DNA of 64,000 nucleotides from Gadus chalcogrammus (Eukaryota; Chordata; Actinopteri; Gadiformes; Gadidae), in contig NC_079418.1 of NCBI RefSeq assembly GCF_026213295.1, forward strand, positions 3,347,887 through 3,411,886. The letters run 5' to 3'. The position numbers and the translations under genes are program-made. Positions 11,577-22,707 of this stretch are shown in pieces. Every line of letters begins with the position of its first letter. Positions within the stretch are counted from its first letter, which is position 1. The notes below the pieces were generated by a model. That model searched no databases, was not told the origin of the DNA, and worked only from the letters and a program-made list of their open reading frames with translations.

Positions 11577-14500
11577 AATTCCAAAGTCTAGACGCCGAGC
11601 CTTCTTGGTTGCAAAGTCACAAATCAAATCTTTGAAATCTAGTGAGCGAGCCAACTCACTTTCAAGTATTAAGTAAGTATTGCAAGGCTAATCAACCTCT
11701 CTTGCACCATGGTCGACCTGAGGTAGCTCTTGATCAGTTTAAGTTTACTGAATGCCCTTTCCCCACCTGCAACTGTAACGGGCAGAGTGCAAAAAATCCT
11801 TATAGCTGTGCAAACCTCTCCAAAAATGCTATGCAGCTGCATTTTATAAATTGCATTTAGCAGATCAATACCAGAGCAATCAGATGGGAAAGTGGCAGAA
11901 AATACATCGTTTAGATGCCTGATTTCACTCTCAAACTGAGGTGTGAGGTCCTTGTTGTATTTGTGTATCAGTGGCCGGCACACAGCAGCAACATCACTCT
12001 CCTTCAACTTTCCAACTTTAATGATGGCAGCAAATTCCTCAACAATATTTGCTGTGCTTTGGAATCTCGTGTCCAAGTCACTAATTATGTGATCCATGGC
12101 ACGGTAGAAGACAGTGTTTCGGAATGTGTCTTCCGGATTGCCCTGAACGTTTTCTTCTGTGCGTGCCTCATCAAAAAACCTCTTTCGTTTTCTCTCACGG
12201 CTAACTTCCTTTTTGAAATGGGGAGGTATCCCCAGTTCAGTGGCATTGAGTGTTGCCTCAGCGAGGAGGGAATCCCACTCATTTCTGAGATTCTGCATTT
12301 CAACTTTGAGGGACTTTATATTGGCTGCCTCCACCTCCAGAGAAATTTTCCCTGACTGCAGTATCACATTTCTTTGGTCAATTGCATGCAAAACTTTCAC
12401 CCAAATCGTGAGGAGCACAATGGCATCAAATGTCATGAAATACTTTTGCAGACCTACAGCTTCTGCCCTGGCATCATTGGTTAGGCTGCATGTACTAAGT
12501 ATTTTACCAAGGGCCTCAATGACACTTGGTAAGTGTTTGGCAATGGGCTTCACTGCATCAATTCTCGCACTCCAGCGAGTGTCAGACAAGCTGTGGACAG
12601 AGCAGCCAGTAGCTTGCTTATATATGGCCCATCTGTGTGGACTGGCACTTACAAATCTGTAAAGACAGTTGATGAAGCCAAAATAAGTTGACACTTCTTC
12701 GCTTGATCCTGCAGCATGTACCCCAGTGAGATTCAAAGTATGGGAAGCACAAGGTGAAAACGTGGCCAGATTGTTGGTCTTGAGTATTTGGGCTTGTACA
12801 CCTTTAACTTTCCCAGACATATTTGCGCCATTGTCCTAGCCTTGTCCCCTGCAATCACTGATATCTATGCCTAGTTCCTTAAGCATATTCTCTATCATTC
12901 CAGCTATTTCACTCCCAGTTTTTTTGTGAAATTGTTTAAATTCGGTAAACCTTTCGGTTATCTGCCATTCATTTTCATTGTCATTGTAGTGGACATATCT
13001 AATTAGCAGAACATTTTGCTCTGCATGAGAAATGTCAGGTGTGGCATCACAAATAATACTGTAGTAAATGGCATCCTCCCTTTCTTTCAGAATAGATTTC
13101 AAGACCCTTTTTGCACAAAGCTGAATGAACTCATTTTGAGAGTCCGAAGACAAATAATGAGCAAGTCTGCTCCCTTTGGTATTGTTCCTGACTTTGTCGA
13201 GGTGGTCCTTTAAAAGGGGGTCATAATGGGACATAAATTCCAATGTCCCCAAGTAATTACCATTGTGGACATCCCCTAATGTTTGTGTTTTGCCCCGAAA
13301 AGGCAAATTCCTGGATGCCAAGTGCAGTGTTACATCTAAGAGGCGTGTCAAAAGAGCTACATTTTTCTCGATTTCTGACAGCATCTGGCTCTGTATGTGG
13401 TGGTCTACACCTTTTGCAGCATTAATAGAGCACTGTAGATTTTTCCATTTTAGATAACAATCTCTGTGTGCCCTATTGTTCTCATGGCTTGGTAATTTGT
13501 TATACATGCGACGCCATTTTACATCACACATTTTGTATCCACATCCACCCAGTGCGCTTTGAGAGGGCTTTTTTACCTCAGAGGCAAAAAGGACACAAGG
13601 AATGCAGAACAGTGCATTTACACTTTCACTGTAAATTAGCCAATCCCTTTTTGTCTTTTCCCTGCCATTTGCTGCCTTTGTGTACCTCAGGTACTCTGGA
13701 AAAGCTTTCCCTTCAGAGTCTTTTGGAAATGGCTTTGACTCTGTATTAGCCAATTTCCTGACAATACCAGTTCTGTCACTGTCCATGAGCTTTGCTGGCC
13801 ACAACCCTGGATCATTTGACAGTAGATCCTCGCTTTCAGACTGGCAAACGTCCATTAACCCTGCCCCCTCCTGCTCTTCTTTACTCTGTGTTGCGCTGTC
13901 ATCTGCACTGCTGGTACTGGTCCTGTTGTCCTCATCATGGTCTGATGAGGGGCTTGGCTCTGTATCAGTGATTTAAATGGAATGTCGGTTAGTGATGCAT
14001 GGACGTTAATAAGCTAACACATGGTAATGTTAAATGTATGCAGGTTACAGTTATGCATGCAAGTTAGGTGTAATTCAAATTAACTCCATGATTTATAGTT
14101 TAAAAAGTGTCACCCTTAAAAGAAGGGAAACATCTTATTGTGAATAAATATGAAAGTGACATTGTAATCTGTGCCATTTCCTCACCATCTGAACCGCTGG
14201 TCCTCGTCCTGTCCTCCTGCACTTCAGCACTGGTGTCTGGACTGGACGCTGCAACATCAAGGCCTGATGTGGGGGCTGGCTCTGTATCAGGGATGTGGTT
14301 TAAGATGGGATTTAGTTAAATGCATGGCACATTTAGATGCATGCAGGCAATGAGTTACAATAATGAATATGCAAGTTATATGCATTCAAATTAACTACAT
14401 TCTTAATAGCTTTAAAAGTATAACCCTGTGAATAAATATGAAAGTGACATGGTCCTCTGACATGGTCACCTTCTGCACTGCTGGTCCCTGTCCTGTCCTT

Positions 14501-15241
14501 CTGCACTTCAACATTGGTGTTTGGAGGAACATGGCATGATGAGGGGCCTGCCTCTGCATCAGGGATGATGCATGCAAGATAGTAAATAGGTTAATGCAGG
14601 AAAAGGTTAGAAGAATGCAGGTTTCAATTAGCCTATACATGCTTGGATGCATTTCGTTAACTCACACTCACTGGCCTTGCAAGTAACAAGAGTTACAGTA
14701 AAAGAAAGAAAAACATTCTATGTTTTCTCGAACCTAACGACTGACCGTTATTAGCAATACTGAAATATGATCTAGCCTAGAAGGCACCCTCATTCAAAAC
14801 TTTCATCCTAAAGCAACTAACATCCTACCAAACTAATGTTGCTTACCTCCTTCTCCGAAATGGGATCCAGTCGTGGTGGCCGTGGGCGGATCTTGTCCTC
14901 CTCCTGAAGTTGAAAATGCACATATTTAAGACACCACCCCGTTAGGTTCTGTAGTAAAAGACTAGTTTATCACGGTCGTTCGTCCACATTTGCCGTTTGT
15001 TCGCTGTGACAATAAAGGTGGAGTTTTTAAATAGGAAACTATGCTAACTAGCATGCTCTCTTGGAGGCTAATCCAAGAATTCTGCTTGTTAGCCTACCAT
15101 TTGATAGAGTTTGAAAACGCAAGGTCATTGAGTGAGCATACCTTCTTTATTGGCGAAAAATTTAGTGACCAGTTGCCTGCCTCTTTTGGCCCTCTCCTCT
15201 TTCTCCCGTCTTTCCTTCAGTTTTTGCCAACCTGACTTCAT
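11577..15241 (-). pseudogene. hAT transposase with TTF-type finger (ZMYM1-like), one TAG and one C-terminal frameshift
   Basis: Five exons, all joined in phase 1: 15241-15142 (Met start, MKSGWQKLKERREKE), 14903-14847, 14553-14470, 14281-14186 and 13959-11669. The last exon encodes the TTF-type finger region (IPCVLFASE ... HENNRAHRDC), a DUF4371-like region with the first Asp (CDATPDISHAEQ), the second Asp in DNGANMSG, and the C-terminal dimerisation region with the catalytic Glu (GGERAFSKLKLIKSYLR). A TAG at 12833-12835 replaces the codon immediately before the second Asp. Near 11660 about 11 extra bases shift the frame; the lost tail (FKDLICDFATKKARRLDFG) is readable to 11577. Everything else is open over about 875 codons, so this is a recently inactivated copy. 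Confidence 0.9.
13860..14640 (-). repeat. Tandem triplication of an exon-intron unit (about 290 bp period)
   Basis: Exons 3, 4 and 5-start of the hAT transposase are related: each starts with an E-x-x-P-S/T-S motif after a tgatacag or tgatgcag acceptor, and contains an R-T-x-T-S core. The flanking introns also repeat (tgaataaatatgaaagtgac at about 14141 and 14430; ttcaaattaact at 14077 and 14385). The three exon copies are Asp/Glu/Ser/Thr-rich linkers of the transposase N-terminus. Confidence 0.8.
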
Positions 15242-16022
15242 TTCTGTAGCTGTCACCACCAGCTCACCATCATGTGGTTAAGACCTGACCTCAGCCTGCC
15301 CAGCCGCTCTGTACACCTGCTGCCAGTGCTAGCATCTCACATTTCGGATCCTGTTCGATTCAACGCATCGCGCGTTGCGGCTGAACCATTTCGCAAGAGC
15401 TCAGGGGGAAGGGCAAATGACAATATGTTAAATAACTAACGAAAACGTTATGGAAATCGACAGTTGTGAGTTTAATAAGTTTATTTCCAATTACCATTTC
15501 TTTGTAATGAGACATTTCAAAAAAAAAAAAAAAAGGCAAGAATATTAATATTATATTATTAATTGCCATCCGCGGGCCGTGGGCCGTGCTGCGTTGGGCT
15601 GGGCCCTTAGAATCAGTACCACTTTTCCCCGCCAGGCAGCGCCCCTGCGGCCATTGCCCTTATAAAAAGGATGATTTGGTACATAAATGACGTTGTGATA
15701 GGCTACATGAGCTGAGTATTGTGTTTTATTTTGAAAATGGACCGGATGCTCTATGGCTTTTACTTTTTCACTTCCTGCCCTGCTCGATCTGCTCTGTTGA
15801 AATTGACGCGGTTCAGCAACGGCTTGCGGCAAAAATAGGAATGCTACGGAATGATAGCGCTGCGGCACGGCGAGCCGCTCCTGGGACGCTGCTGAGACGT
15901 TCCGCAGCCGCGCCCGGTGGAAATGGTCTCATTGATTAGAGTGGAACCTATCTGCTGCGGTGACCGCGGCCAAGACGTGCCGCAGCCGTAACGTTGCCGT
16001 AACGCGTCCGGTGGAATCAGGC

Positions 16023-16262
16023 CGTAACAGTCAGAGGGTCGTCACAATAGATAGATACTTTATTAATCCAGAGGGAAATTCAAGCTGCAGCTTGACCAAA
16101 ATGAAGCAAGAGTTTTAGCCAATCCACGTGCTCAAAAGTACAGTGTTGAAAAGAGAGTTAGCAGGCTATTATTATGTTTGGTTTAATATGAATGAATAAA
16201 ATGTTTTATTGTGTCATGCATACAACTGTATGCCCAGCCCACATAGTCAGAATGCTTCCTAT
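16023..16262. other. Possible non-LTR tail fragment
   Basis: atagatagatactttattaa followed by tccagagggaaattcaag resembles the 3 prime tail of a fish non-LTR element in sense orientation. Nothing coding. Confidence 0.4.
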
Positions 16263-17432
16263 TAGGGGTGTAGCCACGAGATCCGGCGAGATTAAACTCG
16301 ACGATATTACCCGTCGTGTTAAAAAATACTCGCGAAATTTGTGAGCTATCCAAACTTCTATTTTTCGCCTGTGGGGGCAGTAATGCGCCTTTGCTACATC
16401 TAGCCTGCCAGAACCTAAAGAAGGAGAAGGAAAAGAAGAGGAGGAGAAGGAGGGGAAGCATCGAAAGCAGCCATAAACTGTGTTCGAAATCGTTCCCTAT
16501 CACGGATATAGTGTACTATATAGGGTGCTCGCCATTTTGTAGTGGTGTTCGAATTCTCAGTGGTTAATTTCATGCACTATATAGTGCACTTAAAATACCC
16601 AAAATTTGAGTGTACATACGATGTACCCTACATGTTACTCCCGTATACCACAATGCAATGCGGTCGTGTTTTTCCGGAGGAGAAGAAGAAGCTGAATAAC
16701 CGCGAAAACGAATACATTTAATGATGGAGTCTCCGGCTTGCGTTTAGAAATGTCAACAATTTATTTGGGATTTAACATAGAATATTTAACATTCAAAATT
16801 AATTAAAAAAAACTTGAACAAGGAAATGTAACATTCAACATCAATACAACCTCCAGCCCGGTTTGTTTAGATGATGTGGGCGCATCACGTCACACAAATA
16901 CCCGGCGCATTTACTGACGCAAATGACGTTTAGAAATGTTCAGCGTAGTGTCCGAATTCTCGTTGGTTCGTTCCCTATATAGTGCACTATATCATGAACA
17001 CGATATAGGGAATAGTGAGTGAGTGTATAGGGAACGATTTCGAACACAGCTAAAGACAGCCAGAATGACGTCGGAAAATACCCGTATTACCGTCGAAGAT
17101 GCCCCCGCCACTTTTAAATAATTTGTTTGGGAGCATTTTGGGTACTTTGATTTGGTTTTGCACATAATGTTGTTTGCACTTGAAAAAAAGAGAATTATTT
17201 AATTTAATTTATTTTACTTTAACTTTTATAAATTTTAGTTTTAGTTTCAATTTCATGCATGTAAAGAGTTGTAATAAAACAGTTCAAAAAGCATGTGCAA
17301 CTTGGTAAAATAAACGTCTGTTGGTCCAGTCATATATTTTGTCATTGTAGTTTTCTTAAAATCTCGTCTCGTCTCGTCTCGTTCCCAATATCGTGTCTCG
17401 TCTCGTGAGCTGATTGTATCGTCACTCCCTTA
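16263..17432. mobile_element. hAT-like non-autonomous element
   Basis: Left end TAGGGGTGTAG; right end, reverse-complemented, TAAGGGAGTGACG. Interior ends are rich in CTCG/CGAG (ctcgtctcgtctcgtctcgt). Flanking 8-mers CTTCCTAT (16255-16262) and CTTCCCAG (17433-17440) are similar but not identical. It contains another MITE at 16478-17049 and no transposase. Confidence 0.65.
16478..17049. mobile_element. MITE with 23 bp inverted ends
   Basis: Begins CTGTGTTCGAAATCGTTCCC and ends with its reverse complement GGGAACGATTTCGAACACAG; TAAA occurs on both sides (one base offset on the right). A second inverted motif, atagtgcactatatag, lies inside each end. 572 bp, noncoding. Confidence 0.85.
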
Positions 17433-18774
17433 CTTCCCAGGTGAAAAAGTAGTATACTTTAGTGTATTACAAGTATAATTCAATTATACAAAAGTTAGTA
17501 CAAGAATACTTTTACTTTTTGTGCTTTATTTAAAGTATACTTAACATATACTATTAAAAAGTGTACTTCACAATAGATGTAATTAAATTCAACTTTAACG
17601 TACTTAAAAATAAGTATACTAATTCTGCATGACTTAAAGTGGTATTGCTTTGTACTTTTAAAAAGTATACTTTATTTTAAGTTTATTTAAATTGTACCTA
17701 AGTGTACTGAGAAAAAGTATACTAAATTGCAAATACTTATAGTGGTAATTTAGTGTACTTATAAAAAGTGTACTTTATTGTAAGTGTATTGTAATTTTTA
17801 CCTAAGTGTACTTCTGAAAAGTACACTCATTTTCAAGTCTTTTGGAATTCACTATTAAAATACTTTTTTAAAGTGTAATTTAATTTCACTTCATTAGAAG
17901 TTTATTTAAGTAAACTTCCGTAAAATTCACTTTAATTTAAGTAAATTTTAAGCTGTATTTCAGTATACTTAGCAAAAGTATACTAAGTTGCAAATACTTA
18001 AAGTGGTAATGTAGTGTACTTCTGAAAAGTACACTTAGTTTCAAGTCCTTTGTAATACACTATTAAAATGCTTTATTAAAGTATACTTTAATTTCACTTA
18101 ATTAGAAGTGTATTTAAGTGTACTTCCATAAAGTGCACTTTAATGCAAATACATTTTAAGCTGTATTTCAGTGTACTTAGCAAAAGTATACTAAGTTGCA
18201 CATACTTAAAGTGGTAATTTAGTGTACTTCTGAAAAGTACACTTTGGCTGTGTCCCAATTCATAGGACGCATCCTTCGTAGACCGCGTCCTTCGAAGGAT
18301 GCGGCCTTCGTAGACCGCGAAGGACACTCCGAAGGCCGAAAAAATGGGACGGTCTAGCCTACGGAGCATTTCTGGTTTACGTAACAAACCGTTACCGCCC
18401 TTTCACTTGCGTGACCACGCTGCTCCTGTCACCTAGCAACCCTGACAGCTGAACTGACCTGATAAAACAGAAGTTAAACCGGACAGCGCGAAAAAAAGAA
18501 ACCAACAAAAATTATTATTGATCATTATGTTTTTGTATATAGTAGTTTTATAATAATTGTTGTAAATAGTCACATGAATGTTTGTTGTAAATAGTTTTAT
18601 TGTTGTATATATGTTTTATAAGTTATATACGAATACATTAGTCATTACAAAAAAGTTAGTAAGGGTTTTAATAAATAGTTAATCAAAAAAGTTAGTTAAA
18701 TAGTTAGTTCAATAAGTTAGTTTCAATAAATATGTAAATAATAATAAACAATGTGTTAAATATAACAACATAAG

Positions 18775-20611
18775 TTATTTGTCCACCAAACGCTCCAAAA
18801 TTGAGAAAAACCTATCCATTCTTTCCCTGCTTTCCTGGGCTTTTCTCTCCTCTGCCTCCCTTTGTAGCCTCATGTCCTCTTTTATTAACTGGAACATTTA
18901 CATTTTACATTTACATTTAGGGCATTTAGCAGACGCTTTTATCCAAAGCGACTTACAATAAGTACATTTGTCATAAGAAGTGCATCAATATATCGCTGTC
19001 GGTACAGAAAGGATGTTCATAGAACCAAGTGCAAGTACCACAATCGCTAGGCTAACCCATTCCCCGTGTTACAACCATGATAGCAGCTACTGCAGTTGCT
19101 ACACAGTTAAGTACTATAATACAATACAATACAACACAGTGTACAATGGTGGCCAGAAGGGGGAGGGTGGCTATGCAGTCGAGGTGGACTCTGAACAGGT
19201 GAATCTTGAGTCCTTTTCGGAAGATAGTGAGCGACTCTGGAACATGTCTTCCTCTCTGTCCCTCTTTCTGGACCTTGGCCCTCGCTGTCCTTGTCCTCCA
19301 CCTCCTGATCCACCACTGCTGTACTTGCTGTACTTGGCCCTGGTGTGTTCTCAGGGATGGAGGCAATTAGGACAGGGGGGTTGGTGGAATGCCTCTGTCC
19401 CAATCCAATACCTTATCCATGGGGACAAACCAGGGCCAAGGGGCAGCAGTGGGTTTCCCACCTACCCCCTCTCCTGACCCTGGATACTTGCAATCCTAAG
19501 GCAGAGGAAATCAATCATGGCAGTTAACAACAAGAGCAGTATCAAAACAAATTTCAGCAAAAGTTTTTCTTTGCCTGCGGGGGAGTCACCTTCCCCTGCA
19601 GGCCTATTTCCTCCAGAATTGTCCTAAACACAGAGACATTGTTAATCAGAGAACAAGAGACACATTTATCAATCATGTTAATAGCCCATGTTAACAATAG
19701 GCCATTTATAATATATATATTTGACCATCTTGTAAAGGTTACATTTAAATTAGCCCTCATCCTATATGAAGCCCATAATAATAAGACAACCAGTAGAAGT
19801 CAAAACACCCTTTTTCTTTGTGTGTTTTTCTAGTGCTGTCTAGTACTGATGCGAGCTGTGACTTTTTTTGTCTTTCTTTCTTTAATAACCCAAAATAGGA
19901 CATCGTAGTAAACGATTTCTGGGGATGTTGTATCCGTCCTGCTGTTTAATGAGGGCTAATTTAACTAACCTTTAAAAGATGGTCAAATGAAGATAGATAA
20001 ATGGCCTATAATAATTTTTATAAACCAACTTAAGATATAAATAAACGATTGTTTCTTTACCCCCAAGCCACACTTGCTGAGTATTTCACCCCGGTGAACA
20101 GCTCATCGTTCTCCCCCCTCAATAGAATAAATCGAGCAGTATGCTGCTGGCTCCCTAAACCAAAACCAAATGTTAGAATTAGTTTTGCTTTACACTACCA
20201 AACAAAAGCAGCTTAAATAGCAAAATAACCAAGTTAACTGTGTAATCAATCCCAACGTCTTTAACGTTACGGTCTGAAAACCAGAGTCCACAACCTGTGT
20301 TCGCGTTGGTCCATTTATCTAACGTTACAGAATAGCAAATTATCTATATAATCGCCACAATTTCGGTAAATATAACCATTTTAACATCTTAAATTTGAAA
20401 CTATAGGGCTTAACGGGTGTTCTTAGTTAACGTTACAGCGTCACTAACTGTAACGTTACCTTACTTATATTGCCTATTACTTTAATGAAAAAAGTTTTAA
20501 GGGCCCTTGTTTTTTTTTAACATTTGTATCGTTAAATACTCGAGTGACTAGAAACCAAATACTTACATTTAAATGCAGAACTTAAATTGCCATTCTCCGC
20601 CATCTCCATTG
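18775..20611 (-). pseudogene. Myb/SANT-like DNA-binding protein of Harbinger, interrupted
   Basis: Exons read on the minus strand: a start exon near 20608-20563 (MEMAENGNLSSAFK, donor gtaagt); about 20125-20045 with RGENDELFTGVKYSASVAW; about 19622-19554 with ILEEIGLQGKVTPPQAKK; about 19491-19237, an acidic linker with one frameshift (near 19400); and 18897-18775 with the charged coiled-coil C-terminus QLIKEDMRLQREAEERKAQ. The order matches the Myb/SANT (trihelix-like) DNA-binding protein that partners the Harbinger transposase. Excising the inserted repeat and one CTGGAACAT copy rejoins the C-terminal frame exactly. Disrupted, so no intact product. Confidence 0.8.
18898..19236. mobile_element. 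Short interspersed teleost repeat
   Basis: Starts with catttacatttagggcattt agcagacgc..., a sequence I recognise as widespread in teleost genomes, and ends before gactctgg. Flanked by CTGGAACAT on both sides (18889-18897 and 19237-19245). Noncoding; superfamily not assigned. Confidence 0.75.
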
Positions 20612-21479
20612 ATTGAGTGCGCAATGAATCTTGGGAGGGATACGTTGGGCCGTGAAGGATCTTGGGATACGTTGGGCCGTGAAGGATACAGCCGATGCAT
20701 CCTTCAAATCCGGGAAAAGAAGGCTGCATTCGTAGGCCGCATTTGAAGGACCCTTGGAATTGGGACAGCACTTGGCGCGTCGCTGTGACGCAATCTGCGT
20801 CGACGCATCCTTCGAAGGATGCGTCCTAGGAATTGGGACACAGCCTTTGATTCAAGTCCTATGTAATATATGTAATACGTGGGCGTAACCACGGCGGCGC
20901 GTACACACGCAGCGGCTTGGGGCTCTCCAGACTTTTAGGTTTTGTTAGTAAATGTTTAGTTGAAGTCTTAGTTTAATTTAAGTTTAATTGTGAAGTTGTT
21001 GCCACGCAATCATCTTGGGGGACTCCTGACCATATATTTTTGTTAGAAACAGTTTAGTTATAGTTTTATTTTAGTCTTAGGCTGGGTTGCACCAACATGG
21101 ATTAAATTAATCCTGGTTTAGGGTTAATCTAGGGTTAGTAAATCTAGGTTTAAACTGGTTTATAATTAATCCGAGATGCGTTGCACATCTTAGTTTTAAC
21201 TCTGGATTAGTTAACCTAGTTTAAACAAGGATTAAAATAGGATTAGTTTGTGTTCAGTCTGCCATGATGGATCCCGGCGAAATGTGAACAAATTGCACAA
21301 TATAATCCACAATTTTATATCTTTTTTATATCCTACATCGTGAAAAAAAAGAACGGTTCACGAGAGAGTGCTCGTGAATATATTTTGAGCTCACTTTTTG
21401 AATAAAGTTAACCGTTAATTTACCTTAACTGTTACAGTTGACACTGACAGTGAACACAAGTAGCTACATTTATTAAGAG

Positions 21480-22409
21480 ATGGCACGTCAACGAGGATCA
21501 AACTTTTCCACATTTGAAAAGATGTTGCTGTCGGAATTGATGGAGGATTTTGGGATTATAATTGAGGATAAAAAGACTGAAAGCGTTACGCTGGAAAAAA
21601 AGGAGGAGACCTGGGTCATGTTAGCGGAGCGCTTCAATGGCTCAACTGGCATTAAGGAGGCGAGGGACAAGTCACAACTGAAAGCCTACTGGAAGAACTT
21701 AAAGGCAAAGGCAAAAAAGGATGCGGCAGAAGAGAGGAGGGGGATGTTTAAAACTGGCGGAGGACCACCACCAATGATTACGGACCCTCTATCGAAAAAA
21801 ATCATTAATATGATCCGGCAGCAGATTTCCCCCCTCCCTAACCCATACGACGATGACGGCGCATTAGAGAGGAATACAGCGACAGAAATTGAAAGTAAGT
21901 ACCGTTAACTAGTAACCATAGCTCGTTAACTACATTTTATAACCGTTTTTATAATATTATTAATAACGTAACTTATAGCAGGTTACAATAATGTGTCACC
22001 CCCTCTGTCCAAAGCCATTAATCGCAGCAATGAAAGCCTAACTTAAAAAAAATAAAAAAACGTTAAAATAGTAACGTTTGTCTTTAGCTGTGGGTATCCT
22101 TCTATTAATTTGTTTCATGTCTTCTGTGTTTTTGTTTGTTTAGCTGAGACTTTCATTGTGCTCGACCTGATTGAGCCACTGGAGCCAGATGATGGAAACC
22201 TGAGAGAAGAAGCAGCATCACCAGTGAATGCCCCTGCTGAAAAGCGCTCTAAGCTTGGCTGTCACCGGGAACTTCTGAGATTGGAGACAGAAAGATGCAT
22301 GCTTGACATCGAAAATGCCCATATAAAAAAAGAAGTCCTTTTGCTTCAGAAAGACGTTCTATCGCTTCAGAAGCAAAAGCTACTCGACATATGCGAGCCG
22401 CAACTATAA
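21480..22409 (+). CDS. Harbinger Myb/SANT-like DNA-binding protein
   Basis: Two exons, 21480-21894 and 22144-22409, joined in phase 1 (donor gtaagt, acceptor tttag), giving 226 residues. Residues 1-85 form a Myb/SANT-like (MSANTD-type) domain: SNFSTFEKMLLSELM, then WVMLAERFN, then QLKAYWKNLKAKAKK. Next is FKTGGGPPP, an acidic linker, and a C-terminal coiled coil (about 160-225) rich in Glu, Leu and Lys ending in KQKLLDICEPQL. In known Harbinger elements this partner binds the transposon ends and brings the transposase into the nucleus. No lesion is visible. It lies tail to tail with the transposase gene, about 300 bp apart. Confidence 0.88.
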
Positions 22410-22707
22410 TTTGTAATTAATGAAGTAGCCTAGTAATTAAGTAGTGAATGAATTCTGAAACTGTGATATCATTAACGTATTTATTTTTGAATAAGCAATT
22501 GCCTTCCCCCCTGTATTGTGTTATATTTGTATGATAAAATGTTTCTTTCAATTCAATTGCCAGTCTCCTTGTCTTGATTTTCTGGTGAGTTCTTCTGGAG
22601 GAGAAAGTAAGAAGCATATAAATTAGTAAGTATGGGTTAAGGTAATCGAATGTAGAAGTGCCCTTAGTATCCATCAACATATACAATTATGTCAATACTG
22701 ACCTGAA

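Larger units (their letters stand above)
10410..15647. mobile_element. hAT transposon, 5,238 bp, nearly complete
   Basis: Ends CAGGGGCGCTGCC and GGCAGCGCCCCTG, with a perfect 8 bp duplication CGGCCATT (10402-10409 and 15648-15655). It carries one five-exon transposase gene on the minus strand. A poly-C run lies at about 10461-10476. The stretch 10480-11570 between the left end and the gene is A/T-rich 3 prime noncoding sequence with no other gene. Confidence 0.95.
10200..16022. mobile_element. Foldback element with CCACCGG/CCGGTGG inverted repeats, split by a hAT
   Basis: Left part 10200-10409 and right part 15648-16022 are imperfect reverse complements: the left end (gattccaccggacgcgttac) mirrors the right end (gtaacgcgtccggtggaatc), and an inner copy catttccaccgggcgcg (about 10262) mirrors cgcgcccggtggaaatg (about 15908). 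Without the intervening 5.2 kb hAT the element would be about 580 bp. No clean target duplication seen; GGCCGTAACA occurs both at 9959 and 16021 and may be related. Confidence 0.65.
18246..20845. mobile_element. Harbinger-type element carrying only a Myb/SANT gene
   Basis: Ends GGCTGTGTCCCAATTC and GAATTGGGACACAGCC with a TTT duplication on both sides (18243-18245, 20846-20848). Subterminal GGACGCATCCTTCG motifs are inverted near both ends. Inside is a relic of the Harbinger Myb/SANT-like protein gene (minus strand), itself interrupted by a repeat at about 18898-19236. No transposase is present. Confidence 0.85.

Noticed and set aside
11915..12662. Plus-strand ORFs of 146 and 167 residues
   Set aside because: Antisense shadows of the hAT transposase on the minus strand.
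15661..15667. TATAAAAAGG as a core promoter for the hAT transposase
   Set aside because: It lies outside the hAT, beyond its target duplication and in the flanking foldback element, so it cannot be part of the transposon's own promoter.
17441..18245. Regularly spaced short repeats that could suggest a CRISPR-like array
   Set aside because: The repeats are palindromic AAGTATACTT variants in both orientations without unique spacers of constant size, in a eukaryotic transposon-rich setting.
19052..19527. Long ORFs in both strands at the Harbinger relic
   Set aside because: They run through the boundary of an inserted repeat and its target duplication; the real coding pieces are Myb/SANT exons on the minus strand.
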